A DNA stretch of 25,537 nucleotides from AWTP1-13 sp035762425 (GTDB lineage: Bacteria > Pseudomonadota > Alphaproteobacteria > Rhizobiales > Hyphomicrobiaceae): the NCBI GenBank assembly GCA_035762425.1, contig DASTOW010000113.1, forward strand, positions 1-25,537. Direction: 5' to 3'. The notes under the pieces are model-generated. The model was not told the DNA's origin and ran no database searches. It worked only from the letters and a program-made list of their open reading frames with translations. Shown one piece after another: positions 16,467-22,985 of this stretch (the first letter of the stretch is position 1; the number at the start of each line of letters is the position of its first letter). The position numbers and the translations under genes were made by a program.

Positions 16467-16862
16467 ATGAAGAATACCGCACTGCTCGCCGCGGTCGTCT
16501 TGCCGCTTGCCGCGACGGCTACGCTTGCAGCCGAACCCGATCCGGCACTAGCCCAGTTCCGGGCCGCCTACACGGCGGGCGACGGCATCTCCTACGTCGT
16601 GATCCAGGATGACAAGGGCGAGCGCATCTATCGCTATGGCGATGCCTCGCGCATCACCGCCAAGAAAGACCCGCGTGGCTACATGCTGTTCACCTGCGCG
16701 TCCCCGCATGTGTTCGTACAGGAAAAGCCGGAGGACAAGGCCGCACTCCTGAAGGCCAAGGTGGTGCAGGCCAGCGATCCAGGCTTCGCCGAACTCGATG
16801 CCAAGTATCTGGCGGGTTGTAAGAACCCGCTCGTCAAATCGGCCATCCCGAAGAAGAAATAG
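16467..16862 (+). CDS. Small exported hypothetical protein
   Basis: 131 aa. ATG 16467 has AGAGGTG upstream; the frame is open to 16248 but this start gives a clean Sec signal peptide (residues 1-22, cleavage after TLAA). The mature part has two cysteines (FTCASPHVF and AGCKNP), which could form a disulfide, and a lysine-rich tail (IPKKK). The phrase GISYVVIQDDKGERIYRYGD suggests a beta-rich periplasmic domain. No family recognised. It is a single-gene unit closed by a strong terminator. Confidence 0.72.
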   Translation: MKNTALLAAVVLPLAATATLAAEPDPALAQFRAAYTAGDGISYVVIQDDKGERIYRYGDASRITAKKDPRGYMLFTCASPHVFVQEKPEDKAALLKAKVVQASDPGFAELDAKYLAGCKNPLVKSAIPKKK

Positions 16863-16885
16863 GCATGCCGTGGCGCAGCAGCTTG

Positions 16886-16920
16886 GCGCCCCATCCGTGA
16901 TGGGGCGCTTCTTCTATTCT
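16886..16920 (+). terminator. Rho-independent terminator
   Basis: GCGCCCCAT (16886-16894), loop CCGTG, ATGGGGCGC (16900-16908): a perfect 9-bp stem followed by the T-rich tail TTCTTCTATTCT. It lies 23 bp after the stop of the exported 131-aa protein gene. Confidence 0.85.
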
Positions 16921-16971
16921 GATGGCGCCGGGGATCGGGCGGCGCGCATGCGATCGCTTTCGAGCCTATAT

Positions 16972-17193
16972 CTATCCGAATTGGCGCTTCCGAGGCGGCT
17001 CTGGAAGCATCGCGGTGGCCATCGGGGCCAGCCATGATTCGTCGACGGTCCAGGGGTGCTCGCCCCGGCAAGACGGACAGCGGATCGTTTTGGGCGCGGC
17101 CGAGAGGTCGTTGAAAGTCACCCAGTCGCAAGCAATGCCCGTGGCAATTTCCTGGCCCGTGCTAGGGCAACGGGTCATAACCATGCATTCCAT
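16972..17193 (-). CDS. Small CxxC (zinc-ribbon-like) hypothetical protein
   Basis: 73 aa from ATG 17193, with GGGGGA 9 nt upstream; a GTG one codon earlier is an alternative. It reads TRCPSTGQEIATGI near the start and RCPSCRGEHPWTVDESWL in the middle. This resembles a family of short alphaproteobacterial proteins with a CPxTG...CPxCGxxH pattern that I know only as hypothetical. The single N-terminal cysteine plus the CPSC pair and a His could bind one zinc. The C-terminus is proline- and arginine-rich. Probably cytoplasmic. Confidence 0.65.
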   Translation of the reverse strand: MECMVMTRCPSTGQEIATGIACDWVTFNDLSAAPKTIRCPSCRGEHPWTVDESWLAPMATAMLPEPPRKRQFG

Positions 17194-17282
17194 CACGGCA
17201 AGTCCCCCAAGAAACACCCCCGCGCACGCGACACTATAGGACCATCACCGCGACGGCTATGGACGTGGGCGAATATTCACAC

Positions 17283-17311
17283 CCAAAACGGGGCGGGCCA
17301 AAACGGGGCGG
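17283..17311. repeat. Two tandem 14-bp repeats
   Basis: CCAAAACGGGGCGG occurs at 17283-17296 and again at 17298-17311, a period of 15 bp. They lie about 90-120 bp upstream of the minus-strand zinc-ribbon-like gene and about 145 bp downstream of the 168-aa gene. Tandem sites on about one and a half helical turns can serve regulators; nothing more can be said. Confidence 0.5.
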
Positions 17312-17386
17312 CAATGAAAGTGCAACCCTTTGGCATTGCCGTCGAACACCGGCGAAGAGAGTTTTGGGTTCCGGGGTGAGATGAGC

Positions 17387-17411
17387 GGAGAAAGCCCCCG
17401 TTCTGGGGCTT
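17387..17411 (-). terminator. Terminator-like hairpin after the 168-aa gene
   Basis: AAGCCCC (17392-17398) and GGGGCTT (17405-17411) form a perfect 7-bp stem with a 6-nt loop, 46 bp downstream of the stop at 17457 on the minus strand. The minus-strand tail TTCTCC is only moderately T-rich. Confidence 0.5.
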
Positions 17412-17456
17412 CCTCTGCTGATTTTCTGTGCGCTGAAACTAACGCGATGTAAACGC

Positions 17457-17963
17457 TTACGCAGCCTCGAACGCAGGTTCAAGGTCATGCAAAAGCCCGC
17501 CACCATGCGGCGGACACAGCAGCTTGGGTTTGTCAGTGAGGACACTCAGGTGGAAGCGTTCCCACAGTCCGCGTGGCAACTCACCCTCGTAACGCAAGGC
17601 GTAGAGATCAAGACCTGACGGCGAGCCGTGGCAGTGCGCGGGCCGGCTCCCCTCCTCGGGCGCGTGCACGTGATAGCGACGGCAGAATGGGCAAGCCACG
17701 ACCCACGACCGGCCGAGGCCCAGTCCGCGCATCTTTGGATTGTTCGGCAGCGACCAGGCTGCCAGCACAGGGATCTGGCTGCCGGAGGAATCGGCACGAT
17801 GCTCGCGCCATACCTCACGCACCCGACCCTCCAGGGTCAGCGCCAGCCAGAACCAGGTTACGCCGAACTGCTGCAGCGTGCGTCGCACGGGCCGGCTAAG
17901 CCCTTCATCGCGCGACGCTTCGAACGCCCGTGTACACAGATCCCAGGCGATCCTCGAAAGCAT
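17457..17963 (-). CDS. Hypothetical protein with Cys/His-containing core
   Basis: 168 aa; ATG 17963 has AGGGGGA at good spacing. The N-terminal about 60 residues look helical (WDLCTRAFEAS, then a WFWLALTLEGRVREVWREH stretch). A central WVVACPFCRRYHVHAPEEG segment followed by PAHCHG carries three cysteines and several histidines in a treble-clef or zinc-ribbon-like order. The C-terminus contains LLCPPHGGGLLHDLEP. I have an impression of similar CPFCxxxHxH-HC patterns in phage- or island-associated proteins, which would fit the recombinase remnant just upstream, but I cannot assign a function. A perfect CtrA box lies about 62-77 bp before the start. Confidence 0.6.
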   Translation of the reverse strand: MLSRIAWDLCTRAFEASRDEGLSRPVRRTLQQFGVTWFWLALTLEGRVREVWREHRADSSGSQIPVLAAWSLPNNPKMRGLGLGRSWVVACPFCRRYHVHAPEEGSRPAHCHGSPSGLDLYALRYEGELPRGLWERFHLSVLTDKPKLLCPPHGGGLLHDLEPAFEAA

Positions 17964-18024
17964 AGTTGTATCCCCCTGGTATGCCCCCCAGGGTTTCCCA
18001 ATCCCAGGTTTGGGGTGGGAATCG

Positions 18025-18040
18025 TTAACAAATGGTTAAC
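18025..18040. promoter_or_regulatory. Perfect CtrA box (TTAA-N7-TTAAC)
   Basis: The sequence TTAACAAATGGTTAAC matches the CtrA consensus TTAA-N7-TTAA(C). Because it is part of the inverted repeat CGTTAAC-AAATG-GTTAACG (18023-18041), it matches on both strands. It lies about 62-77 bp upstream of the 168-aa gene and overlaps the final codon of the recombinase remnant. Confidence 0.55.
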
Positions 18041-18360
18041 GCGTGTGCCGAGAAATCCATTGTGTATTCAACCCTTTGGTTTGTGTTTGGCCCTGGAAGC
18101 GGGGGAAGCGTTTGGCAGTTTCGGTACCGCTGGAGGTCTGCTCCAGCTTGAGGATGGCCGCCGACGCCAGTTCTTTCTGGTGGGCGGCGCGGGTGTCCGC
18201 TGCGCCTGCGTGAGCGATTGGTGATCGGTGACCGACATTGTGCAGCTGTCTTGCGCAGTCCGCGGAGGAGGCAGTCGTCAGGATGTCCGGCCTGGTCGAT
18301 GGCCTCAGCAAACCATTGTCGCAGCTGTCCGAACCGACCCTGCGGTCTTGGATGTGGTGA
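18036..18360 (-). pseudogene. C-terminal remnant of a phage-type tyrosine recombinase
   Basis: Three fragments in different frames resemble the end of a tyrosine recombinase. The first reads GQLRQWFAEAIDQAGHP then RGLRKTAA (about 18348-18241), corresponding to the HGLRK arginine box with His changed to Arg. The second reads MSVTDHQSLTQAQR (18238-18197), corresponding to the GHxxLxxxxRY box. The third reads TRAAHQKELASAAILKLEQ and runs to a stop at 18036. About a dozen residues between boxes one and two are missing. Between fragments two and three, adding one T to CGG-AC-ACC restores RYT, so the catalytic Tyr codon seems destroyed by a one-base deletion. The N-terminal part is gone, cut off where the IS66-type remnant begins. 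Non-functional. Confidence 0.7.
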
Positions 18361-18369
18361 GCAGGCTAG

Positions 18370-18668
18370 GTGCTCAACGTTCGACAGCTCTGCAGTGAGG
18401 CGACGCGAGCGCTGAAGCGCGAGATCGTGGCGGCTGCGCTCCTCCCAGGTGCATCGGTCTCGGTGGTCGCCCGGCGGTACGACATCAACGCGAACCAGGT
18501 CTTCAGCTGGCGTCGCCGCTATCGCGGGGCGAGCCAACCATTTGCGGCTGCATCGCCGACGCCGGGGCTGTTGCCTGTGACGATCACCCCGGCGCCGGAG
18601 GATGAGCCGGCGGCGCCACGGACGTTGGTAGCTTCGGATACCATCGAGATCGAGGTATCCGGCACCAT
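18370..18668 (+). pseudogene. IS66-type OrfA (TnpA-like) remnant
   Basis: From GTG 18370 the frame reads RALKREIVAAALLPGASVSV then ARRYDINANQVFSWRRRYR. This is the helix-turn-helix domain of IS66-family OrfA proteins, which bind element ends. It is followed by a proline/alanine-rich linker and IEIEVSGTIV, matching the usual start of the C-terminal strand. After about 18668 the frame loses similarity and runs antisense into the CHAT gene. No OrfB, OrfC or terminal inverted repeats are visible. It abuts the recombinase remnant, so it is probably a scar of insertion and deletion. Confidence 0.65.
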
Positions 18669-18692
18669 CGTAGAACCTTGCGTAGAACCTTG
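18669..18692. repeat. Perfect tandem 12-bp duplication
   Basis: CGTAGAACCTTG is present twice head-to-tail (18669-18680 and 18681-18692), exactly where similarity of the IS66-type remnant ends. This is compatible with a slippage or a rearrangement scar. Confidence 0.6.
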
Positions 18693-18781
18693 GAGCCGTG
18701 CCTCGGCAACGTTAGCCGACGCACGCACTACAGATAATTTGGAAGCCGCTGAGAGGGCAGCGTCCAACTCCGACATCGTCG

Positions 18782-20443
18782 CTACCTCACCGCTGCACCC
18801 TCGCCAACCACCACAAAGGGGGCCCAGTAGGACGGGTGCGCCTCGTGCGGGGCGCCGTTCTCAATCAGCGCCGCCATTGCCCTCCGCATGGCTTCAGCGC
18901 GGCCAACACTGGTGTCGCCCGCCATCTCCGCCGCCGCCTTGGTAATGAGTTTGACGGTGGCGTCGGAGTAGACCGCCCAGTGCGAGACGAGGAGCGCACG
19001 CGCGCCAGCATAGACGAAAGCGCGGGCAATTCCGGAAAGCGCCTCCGCGCTGGCGGCGCCGCCAGCAGCAGTGTTGCAGGCGGAGAGGACCACCCAGTCG
19101 GCGTCGAGCTTGAGGGCGGCGATCTCGGAGGCCGACAGGTAGCCGTCGTCCAACTCGGTGGCGTTGCCAGGTGGGGTCAGCAGTAGGCCCGGCTCGCGGT
19201 CCTTGTCGAGCTCACCCGCCATCGCGCCGTGGGTAGCGAAGTGCAGGACGCGATACGCTGAGAGTTCACCACTAGCGCTGAGGCGCTTGACCTCGGTCTC
19301 GGTCGCACGTGTGCCGAGGCGCATCTCGGTTGTCTCGGCTTTGAGGTCCGCTGCTACGCGGCAGAGCTCGTCGGCGGTTTCGGGCAACGGCGCGAGACCC
19401 TTGACCGCCGCCACGTCAGCGAGTGCTCCGCGCATGGTCACACGTGCGACCACGCCGCGCACAGGTGCGACAAACGCCGTTGCCGTCTTGACGGGTGCCG
19501 GCCCGCAGGCCTGCTTGGTTCGAGCGAGCTCGGCCCGTGAGGCGTCATTGCTGTTGGCCCGGTCGCCATCGAGCAGCGGGTTGCCGATACCGAGATAAGG
19601 CTTGACTGCGCGGCTCGCCCTGGCGTGCGCACGCAGAGCCTTCAGGGAGGACACGGCTGGCAGCACGGTGATTGACTGGCGCGTGCCGAACCAGGCAGCA
19701 TTCCGGTATCCCGCCGGCCCGTCAGGCACAGCCGTCTTAGGCGCCTCCGTCACTAGGACCTGGAACGGCAGCTGCGTCAGCGCGCCGGACGGCACGATAA
19801 GGAGATGCTTGTCGATCAGCAGGTCTTCGGCCTCCCCGAGAAGCGCGCGATACAGCGCATGCGCGCGCTGCATGTTGAAGGGCAGGACATTGATATGGGG
19901 CCCGGGGCGTTCGCGCCCCTCCAGCAACGACGTGCACTCTGTGCTGCTGGCGCCATCGGTCCACAAGGCATTGTCGAGTCCGCAGCGCAACGCAGCCACC
20001 TCGCGCTTGAGCGCTTTCGTGCCGAGCACCGACCGCAGCCACCGCACGTTTGATCTAGTCACCACCCACACGAAGGTCTCCTCGGGGAGCGCGGTGCTCA
20101 TTCGCGTCAGTCGCCATTCCGGCGTATCGAGGAACAGCACGAGCGCTTCGTTGGCGCCGAGCTGAGCCTGAACCTCAGCAACAGAAGCAGGCATCGGGCG
20201 CGCCAGCGCGTCGTAATCCGGGAACTCCTTCTCGAGGCGCGCGTCGATCGCGGCCAGCCGGGCGTCGATCCCGGCAAGGCTATCCGCCAGCGCCTTCTCT
20301 GAAACTGAGTTGCGCTTGGCCGGCTCCTGCCCTCTACCAGCTACCAGCAGCTTCTCCTGGGCCTGCCAATCGCTCACCAGGTCCTGGCGCTGGCGTACCA
20401 GCATGGCCAGCTCCGCTGAGCCCGTGGCCGAGCGCGCTGCCAT
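18782..20443 (-). CDS. CHAT-domain caspase-like peptidase, lacking the usual TPR region
   Basis: 553 aa if started at ATG 20443, 26 nt after the stop of the response regulator; no clear ribosome site, so coupled translation or decay is possible. Residues 1-80 are a charged helical linker (LVRQRQDLVSDWQ type) normally found between TPR repeats and CHAT. The CHAT domain fills about 95-548. The catalytic dyad is His405 in LHFATHGAMAG and Cys456 in VVLSACNTAAGG, both intact, and the terminal SYWAPFVVVGEG block is complete. Most family members of 900 or more residues begin with a signal peptide and many TPRs; both are missing. It follows two receiver proteins on the same strand. Either a truncated relic or a cytoplasmic peptidase recruited to that operon. 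Confidence 0.82.
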   Translation of the reverse strand: MAARSATGSAELAMLVRQRQDLVSDWQAQEKLLVAGRGQEPAKRNSVSEKALADSLAGIDARLAAIDARLEKEFPDYDALARPMPASVAEVQAQLGANEALVLFLDTPEWRLTRMSTALPEETFVWVVTRSNVRWLRSVLGTKALKREVAALRCGLDNALWTDGASSTECTSLLEGRERPGPHINVLPFNMQRAHALYRALLGEAEDLLIDKHLLIVPSGALTQLPFQVLVTEAPKTAVPDGPAGYRNAAWFGTRQSITVLPAVSSLKALRAHARASRAVKPYLGIGNPLLDGDRANSNDASRAELARTKQACGPAPVKTATAFVAPVRGVVARVTMRGALADVAAVKGLAPLPETADELCRVAADLKAETTEMRLGTRATETEVKRLSASGELSAYRVLHFATHGAMAGELDKDREPGLLLTPPGNATELDDGYLSASEIAALKLDADWVVLSACNTAAGGAASAEALSGIARAFVYAGARALLVSHWAVYSDATVKLITKAAAEMAGDTSVGRAEAMRRAMAALIENGAPHEAHPSYWAPFVVVGEGAAVR

Positions 20444-20469
20444 CTGCGCCAGGCAATGCCGGTCACTTA

Positions 20470-20826
20470 TCAGTGCAACACGCGAACTAGCGCTGAAACG
20501 ATCTGTTCCGATTGTGCGGGTTTTGTGATCACGGGCACATTGCTCCACTCGCGCGACACCAGCATGCGCGGATAGCCAGTGTGAACGACAAACGGTATGC
20601 CACGTTCGCGCAACCGCTCGCACACGACCGCTCCGCTGCCGTCGCTGAGATGCAGATCGATGACGGCTCCCGACAGATCAGGGTGCTCGACGCTAGAAAG
20701 GCCGGCATCCTGATAACCGGCGCATAGAACACGCGCCCCCGCATCGCGCAGTGTTCTGACGACGTCGAGGGCAACCAGTGGCTCATCCTCCACAAGCAGG
20801 ATGACTCTTCCGTCGAGACGCTTCAT
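20470..20826 (-). CDS. Single-domain response regulator (second of the pair)
   Basis: 118 aa, receiver domain only, with a strong GGAGGGG ribosome site. Conserved residues: acidic pocket Glu13-Asp14-Glu15 (LLVEDEP), phospho-acceptor Asp57 in AVIDLHL, Thr83 in VVHTGYP and Lys102 in VITKPA. There is no DNA-binding or enzymatic output domain. It lies 27 nt behind another receiver protein and 26 nt ahead of the CHAT gene, so the three probably form one transcript. Similar stand-alone receivers paired with HWE/HisKA2-type kinases are frequent in Alphaproteobacteria, often in the general stress response; no kinase is encoded here. Confidence 0.88.
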   Translation of the reverse strand: MKRLDGRVILLVEDEPLVALDVVRTLRDAGARVLCAGYQDAGLSSVEHPDLSGAVIDLHLSDGSGAVVCERLRERGIPFVVHTGYPRMLVSREWSNVPVITKPAQSEQIVSALVRVLH

Positions 20827-20853
20827 GGCGAACCCCTCCTGCCTGCGAGGCCA

Positions 20854-21243
20854 TCAATGCAGAATGTCAGACAATGCACGCCAGATTTCCGTTGGCCTGA
20901 CCGGCTTTATGAGCACGTGAGGGAAACTTCCGCGCAATTCAAATGCGTGTCCCGTGACGATTACAAACGGTATGGCGCGTTTTGTCAGGCACTCGAGGAT
21001 TTGGTCGGACGTGCCATCGCGCAGACGATAATCGAGAATGACCGCATCGGTGTCATGGGTGGCCAGGTAATCGAGTGCAGCCTTGCTTGTCGGCTTGTAG
21101 GCCTGCGGTTCCGCCCCCACCTCGCGCAGCTGAAAGTGGTAGTCGACGGCGATTACCGCATCGTCTTCGACGACAAGAATTCGCTTGTCGCGGAGATTAG
21201 GATAGACGTTGCTCGCGCGAGCACGGCGCGTGTGGTCCAGCAT
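20854..21243 (-). CDS. Single-domain response regulator (first of the pair)
   Basis: 129 aa from ATG 21243. The frame is open to 21312, but the predicted EcfG-type promoter at 21284-21308 lies inside that extension, which favours the inner start. After a basic 20-residue lead the receiver fold shows Glu26-Asp27-Asp28 (LVVEDDAV), phospho-acceptor Asp71 in AVILDYRL, Thr97 in VTGHA and Lys113 in VLIKPVRP. No output domain. It is about as similar in layout to its neighbour as expected from an old duplication (IPFVIVTG versus IPFVVHTG). Probably a phospho-relay or competitor protein. Confidence 0.88.
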   Translation of the reverse strand: MLDHTRRARASNVYPNLRDKRILVVEDDAVIAVDYHFQLREVGAEPQAYKPTSKAALDYLATHDTDAVILDYRLRDGTSDQILECLTKRAIPFVIVTGHAFELRGSFPHVLIKPVRPTEIWRALSDILH

Positions 21244-21283
21244 GGGCGAACCTATTCTGACTGGCCCGCCAGCCCTATAGGTT

Positions 21284-21308
21284 AACGGCTTACCATCCGT
21301 GCGGTTCC
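21284..21308 (-). promoter_or_regulatory. EcfG-type (general stress sigma) promoter before the response-regulator pair
   Basis: On the minus strand GGAAC (21308-21304), 16 nt, CGTT (21287-21284). This is the alphaproteobacterial EcfG consensus GGAAC-N16/17-CGTT. The expected RNA start is about 30 nt before ATG 21243. The -35 is within a perfect inverted repeat GTGCGG-TT-CCGCAC (21299-21312). Confidence 0.7.
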
Positions 21309-21398
21309 GCACATTGGCAAAAAGTTCGCAGCAATGGACGCGGATGCCGACCGGCTACCGCCAATTGCCAAAGTCTGCCCAACAGCGGGCATTCGCCC

Positions 21399-21485
21399 TC
21401 AGCGGAGCAGGACCGTAGGTATAAAGGCGCTGGACAGCAGCAACGCGATACCAACTGCAAGCAACAGGACGTCAATTTCGCGCAC
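21399..21485 (-). CDS. 28-residue hydrophobic micro-protein (candidate)
   Basis: From GTG 21485, with GGGAG 6 nt upstream, the frame encodes a charged pentapeptide (VREID), then about 18 hydrophobic residues (VLLLAVGIALLLSSAFIP) and a final arginine. It looks like a single-pass membrane mini-protein. Support is the ribosome site and the composition only. It lies between the EcfG-type promoter of the response regulators and the MerR locus. Confidence 0.4.
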   Translation of the reverse strand: MREIDVLLLAVGIALLLSSAFIPTVLLR

Positions 21486-21960
21486 GGCGTACTCCCGCGA
21501 ATTTGGTCGTTGTTGAGGATTGTGGCCGTTGGACCGCTCCGGTTACTGGGTGGAGCACTTCGTTCGTTGGCGTCGATCAACTCTTGCTCGGTCAAACGTT
21601 GATCAATTCGAAGCATCGCCGAGGGAGCGGCTCATCGAGGGTTCATAGACCAGCCGATGGGTCAATGCCGCTCGCTCGCCAGCTATTACCGCCTCTTCGC
21701 GTTCGATGCGGGAGAACCCTGTGGCGTCGGTGCGGTTCCGCATATTTTCCGTAACGATCCGCGGTAGGTACGCCGGGGCGCGCGGGTAGCCTTGGATTTC
21801 ACCGGACGCCGGCAACCCGCGGCCTGCTCCATGATGACGCGCGAGGTGTCGAGGTCGGCCGACCCTGCCGGCTTGCCATTGGCCAGGACCATTGGGCCGA
21901 CCCGCACTGGCAGTCGCATGCAGCCACCGCAGCTTTCCTGGTTTGCGCAACAGCCGAAAG
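21486..21960. other. Region without a convincing gene
   Basis: Several overlapping frames are open on both strands, including a 46-codon minus frame (21743-21603), none with a clear ribosome site. At 21715-21739 the minus strand carries GGAAC-N17-GTT, a weaker EcfG-like match. Its surrounding sequence GTGCGGTTCCGCA repeats the motif seen at the response-regulator promoter, so it may be a second stress promoter or a partial duplication. Confidence 0.35.
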
Positions 21961-21964
21961 CCTC

Positions 21965-21996
21965 TTGACTTTGACGCAGCGTCAACCCCGCATAGG
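21965..21996 (+). promoter_or_regulatory. MerR-type operator/promoter
   Basis: TTGACT (21965-21970) as -35, then a perfect palindrome TTGACGC-A-GCGTCAA (21971-21985), then CATAGG (21991-21996) as a weak -10. The spacer is 20 nt, the overlong spacing characteristic of promoters that MerR-family proteins distort to activate. The MerR gene starts 45 nt further on. Confidence 0.7.
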
Positions 21997-22041
21997 GGAC
22001 GGGCTCGAACAAGAAATCTGAACTTGGGCCCGGAGGACTGG

Positions 22042-22878
22042 ATGTTTCGCATTGGAGAGTTCGCTCAAATTGCCCAAGTCTCGGGACGGCAGCTGCGGTT
22101 TTACGACCAGCTCGGCCTTCTGCGGCCAGCCCATACGGATCCGGAGACCGGCTATCGCTACTACAGCATTCAACAGCTACCTGCGCTCAACCGCATTCTG
22201 GCACTGAAGGATCTTGGCCTCTCGCTGGACCAGATAGGTCCCCTTCTCGCCAACCAGATTTCGCCGTCAGAACTGCGTGCCATGCTGACCATGAAGCGCG
22301 CGCAGATCGAGCAGTCGCTGGGTGAGGAACAAGCTCGCCTGAGGCATATCGAGTCGCGCATCGCACAGATCGACCGCCAGGGCGGCATCGAGGACTACGA
22401 TGTGATCCTGAAGTCGGTCCCGGCGACGCCTTTCCTCTCGTTGCGGAACTCGTTCGACGGCATGGACGAAGTGGTGCCTATGGTGCGTGCGATCGCGGAG
22501 GCAGGCACGCGGCAGATAGGTCCGGCGTTGCGCGACAAGCTAATCGTCATCGCGCGCAACGATGTCGATGATGAAAGGCTCGATCTCGAGATCGGCTTTT
22601 CGCTGACACGCCCATCGAACGCGAATGTCCGCATTGCCGGCAGCCGCGCTCTGCAGCCGAGCGAGCTGCCGGCGGTACCGGCCATGGCAACCATCGTCAG
22701 GCCAGGCACCAACGCTGCGAGCCACACGTCTTTCGGTGCCGTGGGCGCATGGATAGAGGCCAACGGCTGCGCGATCGCGGGCCCATGCCGCGAGGTTTTC
22801 CTGGAGCCGATCACGGACCCGCCCGGCTTTGCAGGGGCGCTGGTCGAGATCCAGTTCCCGGTGCGCCGGGCCGCCTAG
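22042..22878 (+). CDS. MerR-family regulator with GyrI-like effector domain
   Basis: 278 aa; ATG 22042 follows GGAGG by 5 nt. Residues 1-70 are the MerR winged helix (FRIGEFAQIAQVSGRQLRFYD, then PETGYRYYS). A coiled-coil dimerisation helix spans about 80-122 (ending HIESRIAQIDRQ). The rest (about 128-278) has the length and strand pattern of a GyrI-like small-molecule binding domain, ending ITDPPGFAGALVEIQFPV. Such BmrR-type regulators sense hydrophobic or cationic drugs. It is probably autoregulated through the palindrome at 21971-21985 and likely controls the glutathione S-transferase 107 nt downstream. Confidence 0.92.
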   Translation: MFRIGEFAQIAQVSGRQLRFYDQLGLLRPAHTDPETGYRYYSIQQLPALNRILALKDLGLSLDQIGPLLANQISPSELRAMLTMKRAQIEQSLGEEQARLRHIESRIAQIDRQGGIEDYDVILKSVPATPFLSLRNSFDGMDEVVPMVRAIAEAGTRQIGPALRDKLIVIARNDVDDERLDLEIGFSLTRPSNANVRIAGSRALQPSELPAVPAMATIVRPGTNAASHTSFGAVGAWIEANGCAIAGPCREVFLEPITDPPGFAGALVEIQFPVRRAA

Positions 22879-22985
22879 TTCCGTTCGCAACTTCCGAGTC
22901 GAACCATCTGGTGCAAATCCGCGCTCCGACCGCACGAATTGCCGCGCGGGATTCCAGGCGGCGCCAACATGAAGAGGAGACAAAC

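Noticed and set aside
20443..20623. N-terminal extension of the CHAT frame to 20623
   Set aside because: It overlaps the response-regulator gene on the same strand in another frame, and the extra residues look like frame noise.
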